A DNA stretch of 64,000 nt from Trichoplax adhaerens (lineage: Eukaryota; Placozoa; Uniplacotomia; Trichoplacea; Trichoplacidae). Shown piece after piece: positions 10,454 through 23,000 of the stretch. The position numbers were made by a program, and so were the translations under genes. Under the pieces are notes generated by a model. The model saw nothing but the letters and a program-made list of their open reading frames with translations, made no database searches and was not told the origin of the DNA. Each line of letters opens with the position of its first letter. The stretch's first letter is position 1. Location of the stretch: assembly GCF_000150275.1 (NCBI RefSeq), contig NW_002060944.1, forward strand, positions 8,580,159 through 8,644,158. The letters run 5' to 3'.

Positions 10454-13400
10454 GGTCTACTGTAAGTCAATGAATTTTCTTGTTTCAAAGTCCTTGGTGT
10501 GACTGTACTGCGCGCAGTACCAGTTTGTGTTACTGAACCGTGTATCACGATGAAACTCTATCAGACTCTGCAGTACATCAGAAACTTCTTGAATTAAGTT
10601 AAGTTAATAAGGTTGAAAGAGAAGGGCAGTATATACTGTACATACAATAAGGTACAGCAAAAACGATTATTCAACTAAGAATTTCCCCCTTAAAAATTGT
10701 AACTAAAATTTTCCCCTTACACTGTGTTTGTTAAATATAGGAAAATTTTGGATCATTTTAGTTACGGCTTTTTGAGGTAGAAATCTTAATTGAGTGGTCC
10801 CTGGTAAAAACACGAGGGCCGACTATCTTGCTGATCATAATGTACTACTGACTAATTACAATTATCTGCTACTGCTTGATCGGTTTTATGCAACCATAGT
10901 CTTCTTCTAGTCTTCTAGTACTGTCGTCCATAGTGCAGCGGGTATGGGGTTTCAGCATGATGCACAGACCCTAAAAGGAGATCTACTGTACGTTGTCATG
11001 GACTACGAAATATTTTTACTAGTCCACGAGCAGTCCATGACTGTGTGTTCTCAGTATTTGTGTCGGGTTAGCTTTTTTCTTTACTGAATCCATACAAAAG
11101 TTTAATTTGAGGGCTACAGGCCCGAATACAGTATTTTATTTCTTATGTAAAGAAAGTTTCTTATTTTTATTATAGGTGCGCGTTCAGCTGTCCGCTAACT
11201 AATCACGAACGGACTCTAAAGAGAATATTCTTACATTGCCCCGTAGAATATATACGCATATACTGCTAATGGAAGTGAATACACTAGGTTAAAGGGCAGG
11301 TGCAGGAACTTAGAAGAGAAAATTCTTACGGGCCCTTGGTAGGAATCAGTTAAAATGAAATGACATATAATTTACCGCATATCTACAAGAATTCAAATGA
11401 AATGATTCACTTATACAGATTAATGCAAAGTGGGAGTGAGTATTACAATATACCCGATGAAAAGGAGACAGGGGTGATATACTGTACCTCCTCAGACTCT
11501 TAACTGTTGTGGTTTGAGAAATTCTTGAAATAGATTACAGTAGGATGTAAAGTATATGTAAAGAAGCGTAAGTATAATAAACGAAGTATCAAGAGTGTGG
11601 ATTCCACGAGCAGTATTTAAGCACCAAGTATAAAGAGTGGGATATTCTTCGAGTGCTGCCATTACAAAAGCATATCCTGACCGCAAATCAATTCATTGAA
11701 CGAATTTTTATTTCATTAATATTAGTCGAAACTGTATTGCATTTGACAATAATGAACATTAACTTAGCTAAATTATTCCAAGTCATGGCGTAATTATTTC
11801 ACAAACATGTATGGCAATTGTCATAAACCGGTGAACTCGTAACAAAATTATCCGTTAATCATGGCAAGCTTAGCTTGCTGTCAACAACATCAACAAAATG
11901 ATTTTTTTCAATCTAGGAATTAATCAATGATTACAATAGTAATTAATCAAAATAATGGATTGATTCTTGAATGGAATGAATTTCGTAACAATTAAGAGAT
12001 AGATTAGGTGCACTCATAAAATAAGAGTAACTCATTACATCAACTAGTTAAAACTATAACCATGTTATCAACAATTCTGCAAGAATTCTAATATCAATAA
12101 CAGCAACAAAAATCGGACAGTACAACACATAAATTGTCGACAGGAATGGCCAGCATATTAATATATACAGGTGCACGTTAAACATCAACAGATTAACTTC
12201 ACTAACTGCGACTTTAAATTAACAACGTTAGCAAAACATAATGATCAAAATACTTGTCATATCCAAGTTATGGAAAAATACCATAGTTACATGATGATGA
12301 TATTTAAAAAAAAAATGGAATGTTACTATGCAGATTAACAATGCATCATTTCATATAAATAGATGCCATCACAGCAAAAGATTGCAGATGATTTCATATT
12401 TCAGCATTATACACATCGTTCTGAATTCACCTTCAATAGTACATTTTATCCAATGTACGATTTCAATTAAATATTTAAACCGTTCAAATTCAAAGAATGT
12501 TGATCAAATTATTGTCCAGGACGATGAACTGATAAATATTGATTTCCTTTTTTAATTGAAGTAATGACAGTAATAATGCAATCAGACATGATCAATACAG
12601 CAAATAAAATTTATCATCTTTACAAAATAAGAATTTTCTTCATAGTTGTCATTTATCAACAAAATGAGAATTTAACCGAAGCAAACAACATGTTAAAGCA
12701 GTAAAAATGGTATTGATACCGCAAAAGAGACGAAATAGATTCACAGAATGGCTTCAATATAGCAGTTGCAACAGGTTCCATAACTTAATGCATTGAGAAA
12801 AGTAGATTTCAATCAGATAATAATCGTTATTTTTAAATCATCAGCTCCACCATAGTTAAGCTAAGCTACTTTTATATAATGCTATAGTACTTAGTACTTA
12901 ATAGTGAGTACCAAAGGTAGCCTTTATGTTACAAAATTGCTTCAAGTAAGGGTACAAAGCATGATCATAGTTAATCCAAAAAAGAATAACTATGCAAATT
13001 ATGGACTTATCTAGTAATACGGCAATTTAGCAATAAATTTCTGATAGTAATTTAATAATAGTGAATGAAATTTTCGCCTGTTATAGCAGTAAGTTGAGTC
13101 ATTACCTAATGATATTACTTTATCGTAAATATTTAGGCGGATTCCAACAGGAAGCTTCAAATGTTGTACTTATTTACCTTCCTTGGTAGATGAAGGACTT
13201 GTGCTGAAGTTAAAAAGTGGAAATTAAGTCTTCAGCTGACGGTACCTTTCAAATATAGTTTTTGTACTATTTCCATGAGTGAAAGATCATGATAGAAGTA
13301 GTAGCCAATAATTCCAAGTTGATACAATAACACAGCCACATCACAGTCACTTTTTACGAGATGAAAGTCATACACGTTCGATAAATTAGCTTCAGTAAAG

Positions 13401-14085
13401 AGAAATGGCGATACAAGCTGTATTTCATTAGCGTACAGAGTAACATGATTTCTAGTGAAGTTAAATCATTGAGTTTATAATCAATTGATAAAAAATATCA
13501 TTAGAGTGCCTAATTGATATCAATCCATTATAAGAAAAATGACAAGCATTTGTTTGTTGTCAGTATCAAATTGCAGATCTTTGGTAGACATTATTAAAGT
13601 AATATTAGAAATTGTAACAGTTTGAATCATCGAATTGAATTATCAGCCACAAACGAAGTCGATGTTGGCCATTATTAGCAATTTAATCCTTGGATTACGT
13701 TAAATTTACAACGGTATATGCTTTTAGTAAATAGAATGATTCTATAAAAAAATTGTTATTTTAATAAGGATTATGTATCATGATTAAAGTTTTAGCTATG
13801 TTAAACATTCTGCTTCAAATTTCAATTGCCGTCCAATCTCTTCTACTATAACCATTGACATCATTTTGTTATATATAAATATTTATATTCACATTGTGAG
13901 TATTACTCATAAGATAGCTTTCCTCTCGTTTTATACTAGTAACTAGTTGCAGTATCATAGCATCATTACTTGCTATAATATTTATCTCATCAGTAACATG
14001 TTAACCATGAAGAGAACATTGCAATGGATTAGGCAATTGATACTGTAAATTTGTCATCTATATACAATATTATCGCAATTTCCAA
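10454..14085. other. Intergenic and probable semaphorin 3' UTR
   Basis: No exon recognised on either strand. It contains a perfect 16-bp palindrome (10505-10520) and an inverted pair GTCATGGACT (10998) / AGTCCATGAC (11033). The stretch just below 14086 is the probable 3' UTR of the semaphorin (- strand), but I could not fix a poly(A) site. Small open frames (11492-11686, 12328-12555) show no family features. Confidence 0.6.
10505..10520. repeat. Perfect 16-bp palindrome
   Basis: GTACTGCGCGCAGTAC is its own reverse complement. The CGCGCG-like core is unusual in this AT-rich sequence. It lies just after the 83-bp array. Confidence 0.85.
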
Positions 14086-17000
14086 TTAAATAAAGGTTGG
14101 TTTGTTACCAATCATAGCATCTGAACGATTACTACTACGATGCGAACTTGAACTAGATATTTCTAAATTGCCTGGGCCACGATGATTTCCAGCTGATAAT
14201 TCACGAACGTATTTAGAACGAGGTATTGTGCCAGAAACAGAAGGATCACGATTTAAACTGCCACGTCTTGAGTTAGAGCTAGGATAGTCATTACTGCCTC
14301 GTCTTGATCGTGGTGTTCGACCATCTGATTGATAGCCATGTTCATAATTATCATCAGATGGTATTTGCGATAAAGAAGGATTATAGTCATAATTTCGATT
14401 ATGTTGTACAGATAGCTGGCGAGGTGTTGTACCATAAATTGAAGCCATAGAATATTCAGGATCATAACTACGACTACGATTCATTTCACGATTGAGACTG
14501 CCAAATTTGTTTTGTGATGATGCAAGTGGATCTACTGGACTATTGGTATGGGATTTGCTACCGGGTAGAATTTTTTGCTTACGTGGTGTTCGTCTATTCA
14601 TACTGTTATATCTTATTTCATCTTCTGATGCTGATTGCATACTATCATATTGCTTTTTTCGTGGTGATCTTGGTGGCAGTGGATCATTTGGGCTACTATC
14701 ATAGACTGATCCATTGCCTCGACGAGATGATTGTCTACCTAAACTATTGTATCTAGTTTCATCATCAGGTGTGGATAATTCATCTTCATCATGTAACGGT
14801 AATAAATCTAGCTTTTTTGGACGTCGTATTTTATAATCTTGACTATTTAATGATGCATCACGAGGTAAACTATGGAATAACTGCTTACGAGCACTACTTT
14901 GACCACGACCACTTTGATTAGTGATGTTATGCGGTAAAGTATTGGTATGCATACCATGCTTTGGTACAACGATATCGCTGTCATATCCATTTGTCGATTG
15001 CTGTTTACCATCTAGTCCATTCTTGCGAAATTCCGCTGGTAAAGAATTATAGGGGCCATTGTGGTACGCTTTAGGAAGGTCTCTTTTCAACGAATTAGTT
15101 GAATAATCGACTTGATCTTCCGGCTTCATCGATTCATAAGCTAAATTAGGATTATCCATACATTTATCGTAATTAGGTGGTATACCATTGACAGAATTTA
15201 AGGTATTACTGGTAGACATGGATAAATTGTTGTTGGAACGATGCAGTTCTTCATTTTTCGTTAAATTAACAAACTGTTGAATACTTGCGTTATTATTCTT
15301 CATTGGTGTACTAGTGATACTTGCAGCAGGTGTATTTGGTGTGGTAATAGTGTCTAATTCAGTTACATTTTTACTATCTTCGCCGGTATAGAATGTTTTA
15401 CGTTTATTGGATTGTCGACATAGTAGATAGATTGCCACAATGACTGTTATAACAAGTAGTCCAGCAGTACTTATAAATGCATATAACCATACGTTGACAC
15501 CATTACCTTGACCTTGTGGATTACTTGTAACTCCGACAGAACTAAAAATACTAGATACAGTTGGAATGATTATACCCGATGTAGATATTGATTTCCATTG
15601 ACTTGCAACGCAATCCTCTGTTTTATTGCTATAACATGCTCGAACTGAATAATCGTATTGCTGATTTGTACGAATATTGCCATCTTCGTAGGTAAGAGAC
15701 TTTTCAGCTGTTGTAGTGGTAGTGTGAATGAATTTAGTACAGTTATCACCTTTGCGATAGATTTGATAATAAATAGCTTTATTGGTTGGTAGGTCAGCAA
15801 CAGCTCGCCATTTAATGTTGATTCGATTATTTTGAATACTTAATTCGTTTAAAATGGGTGTACCTGCTTTAGTAGTGACTTTAGTATTACACAGGTTGCC
15901 GCAAGTTTTCGCCTGAAAAGGACGCATTTCAAAAGTAAACGATTTACCAGGTGATAGATTATCGACTTGGATATTGGTTGACGTAATACGATTTGTATAA
16001 TTTTTATAAATTATATTATCTCGTAATAAAGCTGCGCCACTATTGCAATTTGTACCACTTAATGAGACGCTTAAGACTGCCGAAGTATAACTGACAGAAG
16101 TCGCCGTTAGTGAACAACTACTAACACATGGGCAACTGTCCACAGTTCTATCATCTAATCGCTGTAGCCAATGTTGCATATTACTAGATGGCATAGTAGT
16201 GCATAGATTACTTTGAGTATTCCATCCACAATAAGGGTCCTTTATGCCAAGGCAATCCTCACAACTCTTATACCGTTGACATTGACTTAGTGGCACTTGG
16301 GCAACTAATGTTTCAGTACCAAGATACAAATAGGATTTGCTATTGGCTTTATGCAATTCCATCGATAATATCTTGCGATTGTTGCCCTTAGCATAACTTG
16401 GCAAAACATCTATGGTTTCAATCTTGTGAGCTTTCGTGAATTTACGTGTTGCAGAATCCAGTAGCATGACTACTTTGTCAACATGACCAGTGTCTAAACT
16501 GACAAACATGACATCGTAAACTTCACCACTTTTAGCTGTAACTTGATCAATTGCAATGCGACTAAATTGGCCAGTTCGAACATATAATGGTCTGCCTGTT
16601 AGTGGTTGAACTGGATTATACATGAGTTGATACTTGAAAGCAACTTTAGCTTCATCAGCTGCGGTTGTTGGGCTTTGCTTGCATAGTCTATAACGATCTA
16701 CAAGTGGATTCTTTTGACGGATCCATGCCGAATCAACATCGAGTTTAGGTCCGGAGTTTGTATCATTGAAGCGTTGCGCTTTAAAATCGCTAAAAAATGA
16801 AGTATTGAGAGCTTTAACATCATAAACGCATATCGCTGAAGATGTCACAACGCCATTCGTTGCAGTTGTAAAGACACCATAGAATAAATCACGCTTTGTA
16901 TGAATACCATTGGGATTATAAGTTCCTGAAATGTGTTGTACATGCTCTAGAAAATGTTGAAATCAAATCATATATTAATAATCAACATCTATCAAATAAG

Positions 17001-20000
17001 TAATAAAGTATTGCAAGTACAGTCTAAAAAAATTTACAATTTTGCTAATCATAATTAATCATTATGAACAATATCTTTAAAAAGTAGCTAAAGAATTTAT
17101 TAGCACAGCCTGAATCTATAGATTTCCCTATAGCATGTTGCGAGTATATTAGAAATATTTTTATTATCACGGCTTATTATTATTAGCTTACCTTAGGACA
17201 TACAAAATGTACATCAGAATACTATAATTATATATCACATAACATATAATCAACTTACTCATATAGTTGAAGTAATAAGGATATTGACCAGGTAATGAGC
17301 AGTCCAAGCGCGCTTTCTGAAAGGAGGTCATCATATGCCTCAAGCCAGCATTAGGAGCACCTTGGTCATTCTACATATTTAATTTAAACTCAGTTAGACT
17401 TTTCTAGTTCTACACTTGAATTAGAATCGGATACAAAAACTTTTCAACAATTTTAATAGCGTCGAAAATTACTCACCTTACATATTCTTGATACACGAGA
17501 AAATATCATCTATGATGAATTAAAATTTTAATTTTATTATTAGTGCATTATATAATTTTTTTTAATTATATAGCTTATTTTTCGTCAATTTTGTAACGTT
17601 ATGCCACAATTCATTGACTGACATCATAGTTTAATTTTAGCATGAAAAAAATTATAACTAAAAGTTTATAATCAATTTGCTGCCTGGAGCATTATTTTTA
17701 GCTGCGTTATTCATTTTTTTAAGTAATATTGTAAATGCTTAAATCTATATTTACTTTTTCAACAGTTTCGGCTTCTGTAGCATGTTCGCGGAAGAAAAAG
17801 AAAATTTCACCAGGAAGAGAAATTTCAGCAACATAATGAGGATCTAGTTAAATATAACATTAAAAGAGTAAGTTTCAAATTGTTTATCCCATTTTAGCAA
17901 GGTCTTTAAAGATATATGTACGAAGAACGCACAAACTGTAGCATTGTGAATATTAAATACATATTGAGTATGAGTAGATATACATTTCGCATCTAGTAGT
18001 ATAATAAAAAGAAAGGATACTATACAAGCTCTCCATATATTTAAATCAGTTAAAGATATCAAATTCGTCGCACTGTATCAATGGCAGCATAGAAAACATC
18101 CATGACTACACATTCTAAACCGAATACTGTAGAATGAATTACCGTTTAACCAACGATTGTTGACCTCCGATCGTACATATGAGTTTACATTTTCCAATTC
18201 GGACATCTGTATCGTTGGATTGCCGTTATGGTTATAGCTAAAGGCGATCTTGTTTCCTGTTTCAGTTTAAAGGATATACATATATATATTTCGCTCAATA
18301 CATATAGAATTGGAAATATAACTATGAACATTATATATTAAACATGTGATTAACTATAAACTAAGTAAAACTATCTATCGCATGTATCCTATCCGACTAA
18401 GCCTAACAAAGCAATGTAAAAATAAAAACATCACCTCATGACTATTTAAAGGCTGTGAGTATCTTACCGTCAACAATTGCACCATTATCCACGGTTGGAT
18501 CACTTGGACAGTAATAATTTTGCGGATTTGTCAACATATTGTCTAGATTAGATAGCTACAATTATGCAATAAGTGGAGAAAGTTGATTAGAGTTTGCTGA
18601 TAACTTCAGTTTATATTATCTAACTGAGATTTATCAATATTCAAATTCGATCTAAATCACTCAATTCCTTCACTCTATACAACACGTGAGAAGATAAAAC
18701 AGTAATTCATGAGAGCAAATATGGCTATACATCTATAAACATTACTATTGTAGTGGTATTTAGACGAAAAATGCATCTATTCTAACTATTATTTAGCAAA
18801 CGTGTAGACCCAATATGAAACTGAGAGAAGCTAAAGTACTGTTTATTTGTCAAATAAGAAAATCATTTTGGAAGTTATTTTAGATTTTGATGATGACTAC
18901 AATTTTATATTTTGAGGGATTTTGGACATTCAGAGTGATATATTTATGTTTTTGATCATATCAAATCAGTATTATCAGGTTAAAGTTTACAGTTAAATTT
19001 ACATAAAAATCTTATGAATTCATATACGTAATTTACGTCAACTTTGATTTATACTTGAAAAATATCTATTTTACTACAGCCATTACATTTAACGAAATGC
19101 AATATCTTAAGGCCATAATTTCCATTTCTTGATGATTGGGGAACTACATTTGTAGGATTTTCTACAGCCAAGCTAAAATTTTTACACTATACACTACGGT
19201 TAAAATTACCTCTATTTTCTATTTAAATTAGAAGCGAATTGTTAAGCAAAATCTCTCAGGATTTTGTATATCGACATTATCTATGGATTAAGGTTATGAT
19301 ATGTTGATATCTATATGAATTTATCATCGCTGCCAGGAAACTACGATAATTGATACACAGTAACATTTAAAGTCTGAATTTCATTGCATATCAAGACTAT
19401 TACTTCAAGTCGATTTTGATAGTGTAAAATCGCAGTATACCAAACGTTATACTCACTTAAACTAACTAATTTAATTAATCCTTTATGAATATTTTTAAAG
19501 TGTCTGCGTAGATTTTTAAAAGTCAAATGAATGTCTGCAAAATGTATTTGTCCGGGAATTTTTTAAATTAATAGCGTGCTATTTATAGTTTTGTTTACCA
19601 CCAAATTAATTCATTCCTTTATTGACATTTTTCTTACCGATCGATTTTGACAGATGGGTTGGTAGGCGTTCGTACCACAAACTAATAAGGTATCATCATG
19701 GACCAGTAAGACACGGACGAAATTTTCGCATTGTTGCACTTTCTGCAAACAAATATGTAATAAACTAATTAGATAAATAACCGTTTAGAGCTTAGAAGAA
19801 TATTTAATATCAATTAATGTATAAGTGTTGTATAATTAATTTTGTCTGGATTTTATTTCCTATTAGCTGTATCGAATAGAACGACTTTTCGTTCCTTATT
19901 ATATCTTCAATTAATGACATTGATTTTTATCGTGATTGAAATTGCATTAAAAGAGTAAGATGCTTTTCAACTGCAATCGTAGAAAGGACGATAAAAAATA

Positions 20001-23000
20001 GACGTTATCTCATTTCTTTCTAATTAACTATCGTCCAATGAGCGACGTAAAAACAATATTGCTGATTATAGACAATAAATAACTTTATTTACTGTCTGTC
20101 TAATAATTTACCGTCGGTCTTGCGCTTGTGCAAGTTGATTTAATTGCTTGATTAACAGGTACAGGATACACCTATAGGAAAAATAAATGGTCATTGTATG
20201 AGCGTCTAAAGGTCAAGCTTTCCATTTTTGCAAAGGTAGAGCACTATTTGATGCTAGAGTTAATATCGCAATAGATCCAATTCTAGTAAAATAGCCTGGC
20301 TTACCCTTGGTGATAGTGATATATCCGATGTATCCAAGCTAACGAAAGCATTTCTAAAAGACGATTAGAATATTCACAAAGGTTAAAATGCGAATAAAGG
20401 GATCATTGCTGATCCATTTTTTAGACCTATTCAATCGTTATGATTTAATGGAGGCGATCAACCTAGGAAGTTAGTCAATAGGATTGAGCAACCGTACTTA
20501 ATTGATCATTGACTTACTTTGCTCCAACAATTAACTTCCTGCGACCTGAATCGTAGGCCATTCTTGCATAGTTAGTATAAGATGGGTTGTTATAAACAAT
20601 AGCATTGATTTCTGTTGGTAATAAATAGAATGATAGAAAATAACAACGTTAGAATAAACCTGTTTTGATATAATTTTACACATTTGATAAAAAGAGAAAG
20701 AAAAGAAATGATTGCGTTAGATTAAATCTATATTATGTCATTTCATATAGTTAATAAAATGGAAAAGAATGTAAATGATAGGGTTAGAATAATTCTGTTC
20801 GATATAATTGTGCACACTTAATAGAATCGAAAAGAAGGTAAATGATTTGGTTAGAATAATTCTACACATTTTTTGTTCAATTCAACAGATACTGTACTGT
20901 AATAGCTCGATCATAAGACAAGGGCTGCTTGTAATGAAGTTTATTCAATATGTGGGTAGAATTTAGTTGTTATTATGCTATTGTAATATATCTCACCTAC
21001 GTGGAAAAGTAATACAGTCTCAAAAATATCGCTAGAAAATTCGTATACTGTCTATCCCTTTTTGGTCATTCTATGAGTATAGTATGTGTCGTAATTAATC
21101 ATAGCGTTGAAAAGCGGTCTGTAAAAGTCAAGCTTACTCGATAAAATTCTCAGATATATCACGCTAATATCATTAGCTCCATTAACTCTAGATAACATTA
21201 AACTAACTCCATTCCATAGATAATTTCATATAAACTTTTCTACTCGATGTATTAGGCCATCCCGTATCCCTATTTTTACATAATAACAGCTCAAGAGAAA
21301 AAAAGTCATTTAACTTTCGTCAAACTTTATCTCAGCCTGAAATTTAATACTAACCTATCGAACAGATATTAAAATTAATCGTGGGCAAATAAGGTCACGA
21401 TTAGAAATAGTTATTTTACACTTTGATAGACATAATTTTTTCATCATTTTCTATAGAATAGTAAGAGTAAACATTTGGCTCGTAGTAAAAATTGCTAGCA
21501 ATTGTTTTTATAATATTATTATTTTCCCTGATTTCAACAATATTAAACAACATCATGATTTAATGCCTTTACCGCAGAGGAAATGTAGTTGAAATATCGT
21601 TCTAGATAGTTTAATTTATATATCACAAGATATACCGTCATAAAATATTGACTAGTTAATGCTTTTAGTGGCCGACTCTGCGTTAGCCTAGTAACGTAGG
21701 ATGCACTCCATGTTGTTCTTGGAGCTCATCACGTGTTTAGAAGCTATTACAAATGGTCAAAGGGTAAAGGTAGGGGGTCAGCAAAAAAACAACGGCAGCC
21801 ATCCATTAAGCCAAAGCGATACGAATAACATTGAAAGATTATTTTCTGAATTGTTTTGTACAATGATATAGTTACAAGTAGATTGAAAACGATGATGATT
21901 GATTTTTGTATTCTTAAAGCTAAGTCAGATTTATCTATTTTGTACATTTAGTATAAGAATGATAATTAATGGAAAGTTTCACAGCTTGTATAAAATAGGA
22001 ATCAGACAAATTGTAAATATTCAGATTCTTTCGCAGACTTGAAAAGATGCAGTTACTTTTTGACAATGAATAGTCACAATTGTCTATAGTATTTTAAAAT
22101 CGTTGTTTTAGGTCGTACTTAAGAGGGTCGCAAAAGACCATTAGATTCCTTTACAATCAGGAATTAGTTCAGGAGTCTGGGTTAGGAGTAAAATTCAGTT
22201 GAGTGATAATCGTAGCTAGTACAATTCTACACACAATATTTAGAGAAGTGACAATTGGTCAATAAAGATTTTATACTGCTTTAATGGAGTCGTGCTCTAT
22301 TGCTAGAATCAAATAACAGTCAAAATACGACTCCTATTTGATCCAAGACTGAAAGTCAATTAGGCGATATGATTTTAACACTATATATATACTCAATCAA
22401 CATTTTATATGGCATTCGCGGAATCGTATTCAACATTGAGTGTAAAATAACGAAATGAAATTACTAATTTCATCTAAGACTGAAAATAGATCTAAGAATA
22501 CTAATTATAACTACAATTAGTACACGGATTGGTGTTCAATATTTAGCGTAAAGTAGCTTTGTAAAACTACCTATTTCAGCTAATACTGAAAGAAGATCTA
22601 ATAACGTTAGTAGCCACTATCATTAATTTACAGATTCCTGTTCAATATTTAGTGTAGAATAACGAAGTAAAACTAAGAGATCTAAGAATATTAGAAGTTA
22701 CTACAATTAATTCACGAATTCGTATTGAGAATGAATTTACTAATGTAGTAGTCATAACAGGCGAGGAAGATGAATATTGGTTACGATTTAAAGGAGTTCT
22801 GTGCAACGATTAAGCAGATGTAAAGGAGAGAAAAAAAGTCCTGTTTACAATCTGAATTAAAATTAAATGGGATATCATAGTCAAGGCTATGATTGGGCTC
22901 TTTATGACAAGAAAATAAGTCCAAGACTGAAATGGATACTACTACTCGCGACAACAGTTCTAGATTTTCAATAAGAACATATTGAAATGGGTGACAATTG

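Noticed and set aside
14086-16848. Single-exon membrane protein starting with GTG at 16848
   Set aside because: This is only the 3' exon; the frame continues upstream to an acceptor at 16947 and joins nine further exons.
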